A stretch of DNA of 64,000 nt, taken from NCBI GenBank assembly GCA_036674765.1, contig JARVKI010000001.1:186001-250000 (forward strand). The letters run 5' to 3'. This document shows positions 45,704 to 58,700 of the stretch, one piece after another. The stretch's first letter is position 1. Each line of letters opens with the position of its first letter. Below the pieces are notes generated by a model. It was not told the origin of the DNA, did not search any database, and worked only from the letters and a program-made list of their open reading frames with translations. Made by a program: the position numbers and the translations under genes. The stretch is from Seiridium cupressi (Eukaryota; Ascomycota; Sordariomycetes; Amphisphaeriales; Sporocadaceae).

Positions 45704-48311
45704 TTAGAAGTGAGAAGCGCCACCAGTTCTGTTTGTGACTCCATCCTTCTTGTTACGTGCTTCCTCAATCATTTGGTCGAGGCATCCCGCGCTTGCCGCC
45801 ACAAATCCAAGGTAGGTGGGAGACGGGTCTAACACCTTACTGGTGTACTCGGGATGTGCTTGCACTCTGATAGACGTAGTTAGCAGTCTCGAACGAAAGC
45901 TTTAGAGGCATGTTACTTGTATCTCTTACCCAACATAGAAGGGATGGTCCTTGAGCTCAATGCACTCCACTCGGACGCCTTGGCTATCGAGAGCAGTCAA
46001 GGCGAGCCCGGCATTTTCGAGCTGCTCAAGGTATTCGGGATTGACTTCGTAGCGGTGTCGATGACGCTCCTCTACAACATCAAGACCACCGTATATGGCT
46101 CGGAGCTTGCTCCATTCTGTGCCTGGCTTGAAGTGAGATGTTCGGGTGCCCAGTCTCATTGTGCCACCCATCTGTCTAAAAGCTTGGGTGTTAGTGCTTG
46201 TTTGTCATCGCCATTAAATCTGCGGAATGATTAGGCGACTCACTCCTTGGAGCCCTCAGGCATGAAGATGATGACACGGTGCTCCGCATGAGCGGAGATT
46301 TCCTCTGACGTCGCATTCTTCAGATCCATCTTGTTTCGGGCATACTCCATCACGGCGACTTGCATGCCGAGGCAGATTCCCAGGAAAGGAACCTTGCGTT
46401 CACGAGCCCACTTCGCAACTTCAATCATTCCCTCTACTCCTCTCGACCCAAATCCGCCAGGGACCAGGACACCCTCAGCCTCACAAACGGCCTTCCAAGC
46501 ATTGTGATATTTTGTGGGATCTTTCTGCTGCATGTCATGCTCGAGATGCTCCGAATCAACCCATACAAGATTCAACTTGCGCCTGCACCTCATGGACGAA
46601 TGTTCGAGGGACTTGCGAACGCTAAGATAGGCGTCTTCGAGAGCAACGTATTTGCCCACCAGGACGATGTTGACCGGTGCCAGGTGCTTCTCGGGGACAA
46701 CAGTCTTCTTCCATAGATCCCACAAGGCCTGACCCTGCTGCACCATGACTGGCGATGGAACAGGCTTGTCGAGAGCCAGGCCCTTCTGTAACAGTTTGAG
46801 CAGACCCTGTTCTTCGAGCAGAAGAGGAACCTGGTAAATAGTCTCCATATCTCGCACGCCAATGACTTGCTCGTACTCGGTTTGGCAGCTCAGAGCAACT
46901 TTTCGAATAGTGGCATCATCGAGCGGTCGCTCACAACGGCAAGCAATCTGGTTGGACCGTTAGATAGTTGGAGGGTCGCATCATTGGTCATGCTTACTGC
47001 GTCGGGAATCAACCCAGCACTTCGCATCGACCTGATAGCGTTCTGGGTTGGCTTGGTCTTCTCTTCTCCGTTGATAATGGGGACATATGATACGCCAATG
47101 TTGAAGAAATTCTGCGGGCCGAGTCTGTGCCTAAGCTGCACCAATGCTTCGATGAACGGGCCGGATTCGAGGTCACTAGTAGCGCATCAGCTGCCATGCC
47201 TACAAATAGCCAATTCTCCTGCAATAGAAGAATGAGGAGATGATTATTCACATACCCAACTGTGCCACCCTACACGCACGAAATTTAGTGTCCAGAATAT
47301 AACGAAGCAGCAAGATGGCGGGAGAACATACCAACTCAACTGTGGCAAGAAGTTAGTGTATTTTCACTTTGCGTCGTGATTGATTTGAGAGCTTACTAAT
47401 GCAGACATCTGGCTCTTCCCCCGAGTCATCAACTGGGATTTTGGCAACCCGTTCTATCCATTCCTGGATGGCATCGGTGATGTGGGGAACAACCTGAACG
47501 GTCTTTCCTAGATAATCTCCTCGTCGTTCTTTATCCTGCAGAGCCGAGGAATTAGCTATCCAAAATAGTGTGGAGAGGTGACGGCAAGTCCTCACAATGA
47601 CCAGCTTGTAGATCTTCCCAGTGGTCATGTTGCTGTCATGGCTCAACTGAATGCCGAGATATCTAATTCCGATGTCAGCAATACAATCTGCGACGGCACA
47701 GCTGTATGGGAGACCTGCCTCTCGTAGTTTCCGAGATCCAAGTCCGTCTCTGCACACTTTTCAGTATGACATGCTGGAACAGCCATAAAGATCTCTTACC
47801 TCCTCCATCAGCCAGAACGAAGCACTCTCCGTGCCTGTTGATACGATGAGCGGAATTTGCACACCGGGGTCACAGTGAGCCTACTCTAGCGGGTTGAGAA
47901 GACCAGCATCTGTGTTTAGGTAAGGGTCAAGCTTTTGTGCCTAAAATAAGATCAGCATTTTTGGTTATTTTTAAAATCATTAAATGGCAAGGAATTAATG
48001 CTATACCGTAACACGCAAGCCTAGAGTCTTGAGAAGCAAACCAGCGCTACTGGCTTTTCAGACGTTATCAGTGGACGAGACAGAGAGTAGAATTTCGAAA
48101 GGCGCCATACCGATGATGCCTGGTAAATCGCAAATTAGTCGTCAATTTACATGAACAGTGTGGTCGGTTGTTTCAGTCTAAAGGCGAGGTAATCACATAT
48201 CGCAGCCCTGCAGCGCGACCAAAAACCACCAGGAAACATGTCTAGCAGGGACAGGAACTCACCTTTCCCCACTCCGGAGATAACACCACCGTTCACAAGA
48301 ACTACCTTCAT
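45704..48311 (-). CDS. URA7: CTP synthase, 14 exons including micro-exons
   Basis: Fourteen exons rebuild about 581 residues: 48263-48311, 48111-48119, 48007-48053, 47885-47940, 47800-47834, 47719-47749, 47596-47662, 47397-47535, 47332-47339, 47256-47269, 46998-47175, 46244-46947, 45930-46175 and 45704-45866. The enzyme aminates UTP to CTP with glutamine and ATP. The synthetase domain has [33 protein letters not shown] and ELGGTVGDLESGPF. The C-terminal glutaminase domain has the nucleophile Cys in FLGICLGMQ (~residue 403) and the His-Glu pair in VQAHPEYTS. Exons 2, 9 and 10 are 9, 8 and 14 nt; without them IIA, IEL and GGTVG would be lost. Intron 6 uses a GC donor (GAGAG|GCAGGT). No frameshift or missing motif was seen. 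Confidence 0.95.
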
Positions 48312-49512
48312 CTTGATGGTCGATAGTCGATAACCGGAGGCTGGAAGGATCGTGGAAGCTGCCGAGAAGAATTGCAGAACTTTGCAGAACTTCACCGGCG
48401 CGAGTGTCGAAAAGCGTGCCTGTTGCCGTCGCTGAAAAAAGCAGAATCGGGGACCCACCGGAATGCCTAGTGCTAGGTCGTGTCTGGTGAAATCCTTGCA
48501 GGTGCGCCCCAAAACCTCGTCGCCAACCAAAATTCGAAGATGCGCTAATCTGTGACTGGCCCAGGACTTCCCCAGCTAAGGCCCAATCAATCAACAGCCT
48601 TATTGACTTGACGCGCAACTGGAGCGGCTTCATATACACCACCATACTGACAACATATAATGTAGCCAAATACCTGTAGGACGGGCAGAAAAACATCTTA
48701 ACTGCTACCCCAAGCTATACCAGTGCAAAAGTGCACAGTATCCATCGCCGCAACAGATTTGGCCAGGGCAAAAAGCCAGTTAGGTCTTCCCTATGATTAT
48801 ATAGCAATTGCTATACTCTCATGTTCTAGAGGCTTAGATAATCTCCTTGTGCAAACTCATGGTGTTGCCTTGTCGGCATGTGAATAAACTTGTCCGAAAA
48901 CTTGTGACTCTGCAGTCACAGCCTTTCTCTTTTTATTGCAAATTAAAAAAGTGCGGCCTGTGATGGATGTTTCCGGATTGCCTAGTGCATGCATTGAGAT
49001 ACAGCTGGGCGTGATTATTGGCCACTAGCAATCCAGTTCCAAGTTCAAGTTTGTTTGACCGGCAGCAACTTGAGAAGCCTGATTTTGGAGTCCTGATCAC
49101 ACAAATGACTTGCCGAGGAATGTATATAGGGATCACATCGCACAAACTAGTATCAGATAGCATTTGTGACATTCATGAGTAGCGTGCGTATCCGATTTCA
49201 CTCGGTTTCAATTCAAGGTGCCTAGCATAGGCTACAAGTACACAGAGACCATCTGTCAACAGCCTTCGCCATGTCAACAAACGGAGAAAATGCCAGCCAC
49301 CCCATCTATGCCGCGCCGTCCTATAATTACCAACGAAATCGAGGTTCTTGTTTGTATTGTCCAAGGGTGTTGTAGTGTACGAGATGTGTCTGGGCGGTTC
49401 AGCTGCCCCACAGTCATCTTGATGGCGGTGTCCATCCTGTCCCCTGCCTTACGTCATTTTACTTGTCGAGGTTCAACCCCGAAGCCTTTCTCTATATTGC
49501 GAATGCTCGGGT
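48312..49512. other. Intergenic region
   Basis: Contains the CTP synthase promoter and the 3' flank of the PDH E1 beta gene. Short frames only; no motif. Confidence 0.4.
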
Positions 49513-50649
49513 CTACACCTTCAGCAGCTTGGCGGCGTAATCCTCGATCAGCTTCTCAGTAGGGAAGCTCATCTGCTCGAGACCCTGTGCGTAAGGTGTG
49601 GGCACCTCAGCACCGGTGATACGTTGGGCGGGCGCCTCAAGGTAATCGAAGGCGTATTCCATGGTGAGGGCCAGAATCTCAGCGCCGACACCAAATGAGG
49701 GGAAGTCGGATGTGAGGGAAATCAGACGGCCGGTCTTCTTGACACTTTGAACAATAGTCTCGACATCGAGAGGCTTAACAGATCGTAGGTTGATGACTTC
49801 AACATCGACACCGTAATTCTTCTTCAGGTTCTCGGCGGCAGCGAGAGCTTGGCCGACGCATCGGGAAAGGGTGACGATGGTCAAGTCCTTACCCTGGCGC
49901 TCAATCTTGGCCTTGCCGAAGGGAAGGACGAAGTCGTCCTTCTGGGCGGCCTCGGACATGGGGAAGGATTGACCGTACATGAGCTCGTTCTCCAGGACAA
50001 TGACGGGGTTGGGATCGCGAATGGCGGCCTTGAGAAGACCCTTGGCATCTTCGGCCGACCAGGGAGTGACGACCTTCAGACCAGGGATGGAACCGTACCA
50101 GGCGCTGTAGTCTTGGGAGTGCTGAGCACCGACACCAGCGGCGAAACCGTTGGGGCCACGGAAGGTGATATTACAGGGCTGGATTCCGCCAGACATGTAT
50201 AAGGTCTTGGCGGCGGAGTTGACGATCTGATCAATGGCCTGCATGGCAAAGTTGAATGTCATGAACTCGCAGACGGGGTTGAGCCCACTGAGGGCAGCTC
50301 CCACAGCAAGACCACAGAAACCCGACTCGGTGATGGGAGTGTCGATCACTCGGCGGTCGCCAAAGCGGTCCAGAAGACCCTTGGTCACTTTGTATGCACC
50401 ATTGTATTGAGCGACCTCCTCACCCAAGACAAAGACCTTATCGTTGGCCTCGAGCTCCTCAGCTAGCGCCTCGTTAAGAGCCTCTCGAACCGTGTACTCC
50501 TTGACGCCCTTGGCTTCGGCGTATGTCCTTCTTTGCAGAGCGAATGTGGATGTGGCTCGGGGCACTGATCGAATGGCGGAGGCGGCGAAGGGAGTAGCTC
50601 GCGAGGCGGCGGTAGCTGCCCGGACAGCCGGTCGGAGATATCGCGACAT
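49513..50649 (-). CDS. PDB1: Pyruvate dehydrogenase E1 component, beta subunit
   Basis: Single-exon gene of 378 residues. Together with E1 alpha it forms the thiamine-diphosphate enzyme that decarboxylates pyruvate in the mitochondrial matrix. Residues 1-45 are an Arg/Ala/Ser presequence ([20 protein letters not shown]). Family blocks follow: [34 protein letters not shown] (cofactor pocket), [40 protein letters not shown], and the C-terminal transketolase domain with [10 protein letters not shown] and [10 protein letters not shown]. Length is normal for the family. No intron was needed. Confidence 0.97.
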   Translation of the reverse strand: MSRYLRPAVRAATAASRATPFAASAIRSVPRATSTFALQRRTYAEAKGVKEYTVREALNEALAEELEANDKVFVLGEEVAQYNGAYKVTKGLLDRFGDRRVIDTPITESGFCGLAVGAALSGLNPVCEFMTFNFAMQAIDQIVNSAAKTLYMSGGIQPCNITFRGPNGFAAGVGAQHSQDYSAWYGSIPGLKVVTPWSAEDAKGLLKAAIRDPNPVIVLENELMYGQSFPMSEAAQKDDFVLPFGKAKIERQGKDLTIVTLSRCVGQALAAAENLKKNYGVDVEVINLRSVKPLDVETIVQSVKKTGRLISLTSDFPSFGVGAEILALTMEYAFDYLEAPAQRITGAEVPTPYAQGLEQMSFPTEKLIEDYAAKLLKV

Positions 50650-51738
50650 TTTCGTTGTTGTGAGCGGTTGGCCGACGACCTCGAGTCAATTGAGGGAAGG
50701 ATGGACAGGTCAAGGCGTGAAGGACACAGGCAAAGGCGCCGCGACAAATGGGCCTGATGACTCGGGAGGAGATAGGGTCGTAATGCGCAAAGGGTTCAGA
50801 GACGGAGCTCCTTGGTTTGGTGGAGGGAATTTTTATTGCTGACAGCTTTTGCTTCAACAAGAGCTTCCTAATCTCTCCGAAAAGTTGTTGGGCCAATTAG
50901 AGCTACCAGCTTTGCTTGAGTGGGTCTCGCGTCTCCGTGGTATCGGCGCGATTCCGTCCGGACTATCTGAAGTCCACTGCGCATTCATGGCTCGTTGGGG
51001 ATCACCGATGTCAAATACCCCGAACTGAGATATATATGTGCTTTGCATGAGTAGGTATATGATCCGTGTTATCCGCAGGAGTTGGTCCGCTTATACTATT
51101 TCAATTCCATCCAAGAGCGCATCAAAATGGTATGGTATAACACGGAAGTTTTGATGCGAGTGCACTGCAGAAAAACATGATTACGAACTCCTGCAAGCAC
51201 GTCCAGGGGTGGAGCAACACGCCAATATCGTCCTCTTCATATGTATTGTGTATTGCTAGTAATTCTGGTGAACGTTTCACACACTGAATCCTCTTTCTCA
51301 TTTCCCCCTTATTCTATCTCTCTGTAGATCTCAGCGGTTTTCGGGCTATTAATCTTCTGCTCTTCCTCATGCGAAAGCACTTGACGGCCTTGAACACCAC
51401 AACTGTGTCCGATGCTGTTTGTAGCGATATCCCGCCGCAATAAAGAGTTAACACTGTCAACCCTCGTCCGTTTTCTGTTGTCTATTACGATGTTCCTATC
51501 ATGCAATGATACCTTAATATTTCAATTATGTTATATACAGTGAATGCAAGGCCATGGCCCGACCACCCGATATCGCCAGGTTAGGGACGACCATTCCTCT
51601 ATTAAAGTTTGATATCCGTTCACTTGCTGATGCCGTCATCTCATGAATGTCATTGCTGACGGTGCTCTACTTCTTTGCGTAGATTGCACCTGGCCATGTT
51701 CCATCGAATCCATCCGAGTCTACGCGAGAGAGGTCGAC
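50650..51738. other. Intergenic region
   Basis: Between the PDH E1 beta promoter and the ERG6 3' end. Frames on the minus strand at 50474-50896 have no domain. No feature recognised. Confidence 0.4.
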
Positions 51739-52951
51739 TTAATTCGCGGGTTTCTTACCGACCATCAAGTACATTGGCGTGAATAGCTTCTCCTGACCGC
51801 CAGCAACAAGACAGTCCGCAGCAACTGCCAAGCTGTCGGCTGTCTTCTGCGTTCCAGCAGGAGCCAGTCTCAACAACTCCAACAAGCCGGTGAAACGATG
51901 TGCTGACCAACGACCCCACTTGGTCATCTTCACGATAGTGAAAGTATCGAAAATGCTTTGCATGTACTTCCAGTCACCAGCCAGCGGCCAGTACCAGGGG
52001 AAAGGGTCAGGGCGCTCTGCCAAATCCTCGTGGTGCAGCAGCTCGAAGCCAGCAACCTCCATAGCCTCCAAACCATCTGACACCTTCACCATGTTGGAGA
52101 TACCGTCGCCTAGCTCAATGCCTAGACGGATTTCACGGTGGTGCAAGTTGTCGTTGTCGTAGTTGTCGGTCATGAGCCATTCATAGACACCAAAGATACC
52201 ACCGGGCTTCAACACACGCAAAATTTCGCTGTAAACACCGGACAGCTCGGGAGCATGGACGGTGGCCTCGATGGCGTACACAGCGTCGAAGCTGTTGTCG
52301 GGGAAATCCATTTGCATGAAGTCACCCTTCACAAACTTCAACTGATGTGCCATACCCTCCTTGTAAGCGTAGTTGGTTGCACGTTCAATTTGGTAGTCGT
52401 TGTTGTTCAAACCGGTGATGTGGCAGCCAGTGAACTTGGCGATCTCGCGGGCAGGTCCACCGACACCACAACCAACATCCAACACTCTCATACCCTCCTT
52501 GATGCCAATCTGGTGGGCCAGGTAGTGCTCATGACGGGCAATGGCCTGGTAGAATGTCTCGCCGTGTGAGTAGCGGCAGAAATGGAACGACTGACCCCAG
52601 CCGTACTCGTACAAGTCGGTTGCGAGGTTATAGTAATGTCTCGTCAAGGTGGCATACTCGGCAGTTCGCTTCTGTAGGTTGAGACTAGGTCAATCATCAA
52701 GTCCAATATGAGCAGCGCGGCGTATCTCGAGCTCTTACCTTGCGGGTCTCTTCGGTCTCGTCCTTGGCAGCCTGGTTGTCCCAATGCTTGAAGTACTCGT
52801 CGACAGCAGCCTTCTTGGCGTCACCGCCCTTGGCGAACATGGCACGAATACCTCCGGTGGCGGCGGCAGAGTTGCCGTGCATGGCCTTGTTGAAGGCAGC
52901 ATCACGCTCCCTGTCCTGCCTCTCGAGCTCGACCTTTCTGTTGGTGGCCAT
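51739..52951 (-). CDS. ERG6: Sterol C24-methyltransferase
   Basis: Two exons (52739-52951, 51739-52671) give about 381 residues. Erg6 transfers a methyl group from S-adenosylmethionine to C24 of the sterol side chain in ergosterol synthesis, at ER or lipid droplets. The sterol-binding signature [11 protein letters not shown] is at ~92-102. The SAM motif [16 protein letters not shown] begins at ~134. [11 protein letters not shown] and the post-motif block [16 protein letters not shown] follow. Upstream ATG codons exist in frame at 53002, but [17 protein letters not shown] at 52951 matches the family start. The single intron (67 bp, GT-AG) is phase 0. Sequence upstream was not found to hold a confident sterol-response site. 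Confidence 0.96.
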
Positions 52952-54952
52952 GTTGAATGATTGAAAAGGGCGGAATGCGCTTGCGCCTGGAGAAGAAACC
53001 AATACTATGGGGGAGGCAAATCGAAAGCAAAGAATTACAAAGTCTGTAAGGAGGAGTCTTTAAGTAACGAAGATCTCACGATACTCTGGTGAGCAGGAAC
53101 CGAGATGCGATAGAAAATAAACGATTACAAGTCGTATTCGCGATTCTGCACAGGAGGGAGAGAGGACTCGCAAAGGGGTCGTGATCGTGTCGAGAACCCA
53201 AGTCGAAGAAAAGGGACCTGGGGAAATTAATATGGATCTCCCAATGTTGCCGTCACCCAGGCACATGCAGAAATGCTGGCGACGGAAATTCGCTGCGGTG
53301 CGCTACAGTTGGCGAGTCCAGACTCGGCTAGTGTTCCAAGCTCCCCACCAGCCATTGACCAACCATCTTCCAGTGCCTGCCTTGTGGACGTGCGAGGTAC
53401 ATTGTAGCTTTCTCGAGGGCGGCAGGCGGTCTGGCGTTGAGCAGGGGCCTTGGTGGGTGGGTTTCGTCCCTTTGCGAGTTGAGGTGGGAACACGAATACG
53501 AATTCGATAGCCACAGACGTCCGAGACGTTTATGGCTGACTATTGCTGCCTCCCAAGCGGCCCAAGGTATAGTCGCCATGGATATACTATTCTATTCCCT
53601 GTTATTCTGGGGAATTCAACAACGTTTTCCATAACCCGTTTTCGCACTTACTGCAAGCTGCGGAAACCCCGTCGCAAGCAGGGTTGGCCACCCTGATGCC
53701 TGCCCAGCCACACTTTTTGGACTACGAATTAGGAGTGCGATATGGTGATGCTTGTACAACACTCAGGATGAACTTCATGGGACAATGATATTGACACGAG
53801 TTCTTGTCTTCTCAACATATATGGAACAATGTTTATTGAAAACACATTCATGCCGAGCACTGGCTCTCATCATGACCCTGTCTTTACACCTCTGGACCCG
53901 GAGGACAGGGCCTGGGTTGACCACCCTGAAAGACAGACATCAACCTGGTCGGATATCAGTCTCAGTCAATTTTTTTTTTTTTTTTTTTTTTTTATTAACC
54001 TTGGTGTTGGCCAATTGTCAACGCTCAGCGGCTACATTAATGTCGAGGGTTTACTTGAACCATGTCTAGAACAGAGTGGACGGGTCGCGCCCTAGGTCAA
54101 AGACATCGGAGTCCATACCAAGTTGTCGAAATCTCAGTCCTGGGCTTTCCACATGGCTGTCCAACCAGTTAATTACACGGTCGAGTTGTTTTGAAGTTCG
54201 ACTCTAGCCATCTCCCTTCTTAGGACGCACAAGAATCGAACGCCTTTATCAGGGGCACACTATCTCTCGTTGAGACATTACAATACGAGAAAGGTTGGGT
54301 ACCTCGAGAAAAGAAAAGGAACTCCCCCATTCCACCCTAAAGTCACAATGGATATACATCCTAAATAAGAAGCCTAAGGAGTGCCTGCTACGGAGGATTG
54401 CTATAGGGTGTAGCACAAATATCGACCGCAGAACCCTCTTTCATTAAAAGCAGCGCAGATTGCTCATCAGTGAGAAATTTCTGGTGGTGGAGGGCGTGTT
54501 GTCAACCAGGCCCATCAACCTTAACTCCATAGTCGCGATAAACTCATCCAGACGGCAGTGGCAGCATCGAACAATCATGAACTCGGGTCCGGTCCACTGA
54601 CTTCCTATAGGATTAGGGAAAAGGCGGTGACATGCTCTCCGGATGGCACTTACTCATCGATATATATCAATTCGACCTCTGCCGCTATCAAGAACATCAG
54701 CCGTGCCGCCGAAACACGAAGATACGAATGGTCCAACTAAGATCCACATATCTCTGGATTTTCTATTAGTAGTCTTTTCACGCTCTGACTTTCGCATCGA
54801 AGCATGTAAAACATATCCTCGAAATCACAGCAAGTCTCCCCACTGTCCGAATCTTACCCCAGTCTCGGCTTCCCATTTTTTACACAAATAGGAAAGAAAT
54901 TATCGAACTCGAACTCCAAACTCAATTATCCACAAAGTCCAACATCCCTTGC
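52952..54952. other. Intergenic region
   Basis: Two kilobases upstream of ERG6 and downstream of the Cys-rich protein gene. A 24-bp T run lies at 53970-53993. Several frames at 53180-53580 overlap on both strands without motifs. No confident tRNA was found. Confidence 0.4.
53970..53993. repeat. Poly-T run (24 bp)
   Basis: An uninterrupted run of 24 T residues in intergenic DNA. It could be a simple nucleosome-free tract or the tail scar of a retroposed sequence; I see no element beside it. Confidence 0.85.
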
Positions 54953-55779
54953 TCAGTCCAAAAGTCCACAGGGACCCACACCAGCGATGTCCTCCTCAGG
55001 ACCGGAAGTCCTGATAGTCACCAAGGGGTAGCCCTTAGGGCATGTCGTGTTTGGTGAAATGCCGGGATAGTCGTATACGACCCAACACTTTCCGCCCATC
55101 CATCCCCACCCGTTACATCTCATCCTTGTCATTGCGAAACAGTCGACACAACAGCCGCCAGCGCTTGTTGCCGGAATTAGCGTGAACTGGTCGTGTATGA
55201 CTGAGGGATCATAAACCCCAACGAAGCTCGCGCTTTCGTGGAAGGAATTTAGTGAACAAACGGGGATCATCGAGGGGCTCTATCTACAAGTCAGATATGC
55301 TTCCATACGCCAGTAGGCAATGCACTTACTGCGACCACAGATTCGGACGAGGTAGCCGTCATGAGCGTCGTCGACGAGGAGAATGTCTGAGAAGTGGAGG
55401 CGCTGGTCGTGATCGCAATAAACGACGAGGATGCGGTGATGAGAGAGGCCCTCGAGGTTATTCCCGATGCCGAAATGGTCGAGTTGCTTACGGTGTGGTC
55501 TTCCTCACCCATGAGAAGATGATTGCTGGCAAGGCCTCCAAGAGTGGCCCCAATCGCAACTAGAAGGAAAACGAGTGCCGCGCAAGCCAACCAAAATCGC
55601 CGATGACGGCGGAATTGAGCCTTGAAACGCTCCATGAACGTGTTTGGAACGGCAAATCCAGTCGAGATGGTTGAGCTGCGATAATTTCGACACTCCGAAA
55701 TGGCTTCGTTCTTAGCCCTGGGAGGGGCGGCCTCCAGACCTCGGAGCTCAATGTCGTACTGGACTCTCGTCTCGGCCAT
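54953..55779 (-). CDS. Single-pass membrane protein with Cys-rich extracellular end, unrecognised
   Basis: Two exons (55330-55779, 54953-55279) give about 258 residues. The N-terminal ~60 residues are cytosolic-type, ending in a basic RFKAQFRRHRR stretch. One membrane helix spans ~62-84 (WLACAALVFLLVAIGATLGG). It is followed by a Ser/Thr-rich stalk of ~60 residues, probably O-glycosylated, and a C-terminal ~105-residue Cys-rich part including AGGCCVDCF, RCNGWGWMGGKCW and NTTCPKGYP. The stalk-plus-Cys layout resembles fungal cell-surface sensors, but the Cys spacing does not match WSC or CFEM domains as I know them. The acceptor was taken at 55280-55281 because only it keeps the frame. Confidence 0.7.
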
Positions 55780-58700
55780 CGTGCTAGGTTACTGCTTGCT
55801 GATTTTGAATACAGCTCGTTGCACAAGCTCCTTACCACTGCCCTGTTTGAAAAGCTCAGACGTAAAGGTATGGACGCTTTGTTTTGCGATGAGATTATTG
55901 GTACCCTGCTGTACCCCCATCAGGGTGTAGAAAAGACCTCAAAAAAGCAATGGCGAATTTATACTGGGAATTGACAAAAGCTTGTGATGTTCAATTATCA
56001 AGAAATGGTCAAGTTTCGTCTGCAGCAACCAATTGTGGCCATTTAATTCTGTCCGCGACAGCTGCAAACACATTGGCGCCTCATTGCGAATACAGAATGA
56101 ATCACAAACAACGGAGACGCCCATAGCATTATTCCGTATTTCATAAATTCCAATCAGGGAAGTCATGATTTGTTTTACTACGCACCACCAAGATTACAGC
56201 TTACTTGAAAAGAGACTTTAGCCAGAGGCTATTCAGTCAGGGGCCTTTTAGGTACGGCGCAGGTTCTATCGACGTCTTCGCCAGCCAGACTGGCAGGGAC
56301 TGGTGCTGCAGCAGTCGTTGATCCATTTTGATACGATGCTCACTGGATACATAGGAGTTTGTTCAAGGTACGTGGGAACGATCGTGACAATGGCAACGAG
56401 TGTTGAGGGGTTCTTTTTTTTTTTTTTTTTTTTTTTTTTCTGTCTTTTCAACTTATTCAGCACGTCCGTCTATATATAGCTACTCGTATTCAGACTGTAT
56501 CATTTTGGCACAAGTTCTAGTGAGTTTCTTATCCTAGCTTCCAATCCGCATTACCACAACAGCGGGGGGCAGAAGTCGTAGCTTTCACTGGAAGCCAAAT
56601 CTTGTTCGGGATACTTTTAGTTCACCGATGTTCAAATCGAGCCGTAGTTCTACGTCTTCTCACCGGCTATGCATATCAGCCGGTCTAATGGAACCCTGTT
56701 TGGCAATAAATTAACTGCTTTTGTGTAACGTTAATACATTGAATACCCGTATGCTTGTCCTCACATAGTCTTTTTATCAGTCTTGCTCATTTTGACTGTC
56801 TACATGTTGACTCCTCTTAGAAGTAGGCCATAGTTCCAATGGTGTTCACCAACCTAACCAACACCAGCTCCATTAGAGATCGTCATTGAGGTGATCACCT
56901 TGTGGGTCCGTCGTGCCTTGAGGGTACTGAGAATTCCAGAATGCCTACCAGTAACATGGATCGTTACATTTTACTCTATTCAAGTCGAGGCTCTGCTTGG
57001 GCGAGGGGGGAAATAACAGTTTGTCTCCCAGCCTCACGTCCGGTCATCCCGAAGAGGAAGTAAGTGGGAGATGGTCATGTGTTGTGTAACGGTTTTGAGA
57101 TGAACCAGATTTCGGGTTAGGTTTCTTCAGCACAGTAATGCTCTCTTCGATTTCTCAGATAATCATAAAATGAGTTAGAGGAGGGTACATACAACCGTCA
57201 ATCGGAATATCGTGGAGTTGATATCTTTTCTAGTACTTGTGATCATGATACACATATTCAGCTGCAGCTGGCCGATTTCAAATCAGGTGCATCAAGACAG
57301 GCGCCACCAAGACGGACGCCATCAATAAGACGTCTACTGTGTTACAGATTCACCTCTGAGACTCCTTGCTGGAGAATGGCTACTGCAGCTTTGCAGCTTG
57401 TCCTATTTTTGACAAACAGTCCTTACAAGCTGTGTCAGAGTGATGGTGTTGTAGTACGTATCGCTTACTCAATGCAAAAATGGGTCGATAATCTAGTGAA
57501 TGTCAATTACTTAGAATCCACCACTGCAAATAGATAAGTGATTCCAGAGTATTTCTCTCGTTAACCTGGTTCGCTTGGAGCAGAGATGCATCCAATGGTT
57601 GTCGTCCACAAATTCTTGGCTTCTGGGCTCACCATTAATAACCGTACTATGGTCGTGGGATGACCCTCCCTATCACACGCTCCGATGCGATTGCGGCTAA
57701 ATTACGAGGCACATGGCCAGAGCGACCTCTGCTTGCCTTCAATCGTCCTTTGGGGTGGCATCGCCATTCTATTCGTAGTGCGGAAGCTCGTAGAGCCCCT
57801 GTCCCATTTGTCATACATTCCCCAGCTTAAGATTGCGAGCTCTGTGAGTTCTCTATCCGCGACTACGAGGAAGGACCAAGGGGAACGTGCTTTGAATATA
57901 TCTCTGGCCAATATTCTGCCAATATCCCCCCTCTCTGTCATTCAGCATACACCCAAGTTTTGCATGTCACGAATACTCGGCGCCCTGCAAAGTCTTTTGC
58001 AACGAGATGCACTTCTGGATCAGTCTGCTTTGCCGCCTTGGCTGCGCCCAGTGAGTGAATCACCCAAACCATCAGTCGAAAACTTTTACTCAACATCCAG
58101 ATAGACTCCCATGGATTTATACCTCGTAGCCGAGCATCCGACGAGATTCATTGAAAACGCGGGACGTAATGGCGTAGGATGTAGTTGCTTTTAAAGGATA
58201 TTTAGCTGGCTTCTTGGGTTCCTCTATATTCGTGCTGGGACCAAGATCTACTAATTTTTTGATGGGATGTGGATATAGGCACAATCTTGAGTCAAAAGAG
58301 GCAAAGGTAACTAGCTGCCGCCAGAGTTGCGGCTTATGTACCTAGTTCAAAGATATAACCGTCGGTGTCGGCCTTGGACTCGACTGCGTATATCATACTT
58401 GTGGAATGAATATGACCCGGACTTCCGCAATTCGCAAGGCTTTCCGTTCAGTTTAAGTATACATACTGTGGCCTATCCCAAACAAGCCAGAGTGGATGAA
58501 TGCGCATGGTACAAACAATTACGACCTTCGCTCGCGTTTGGAGATACTATACGGTGCCGCTAGTCGTTAACAGGGGGTTTGATAATCCTAAAGATTAACT
58601 CTCAACGATTGCAAAGTCAACAAACCATCAAAGAGAAGCTCGACAGTGTGTACAGTTGCCCTCATCGATCAGCAACAGCGGGGAGGGCAACTCATAGAAT

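Noticed and set aside
49460..49480. B-box-like GGTTCAACCCC
   Set aside because: No matching A-box at the proper distance and no cloverleaf.
54215..54300. Possible tRNA on the minus strand (B-box-like GCGTTCGATTC)
   Set aside because: The T-arm stem does not pair and no A-box or acceptor stem could be drawn.
57685..58104. 139-codon plus-strand frame as a gene
   Set aside because: No domain, no splice partner and no supporting context; retained only as part of the intergenic description.
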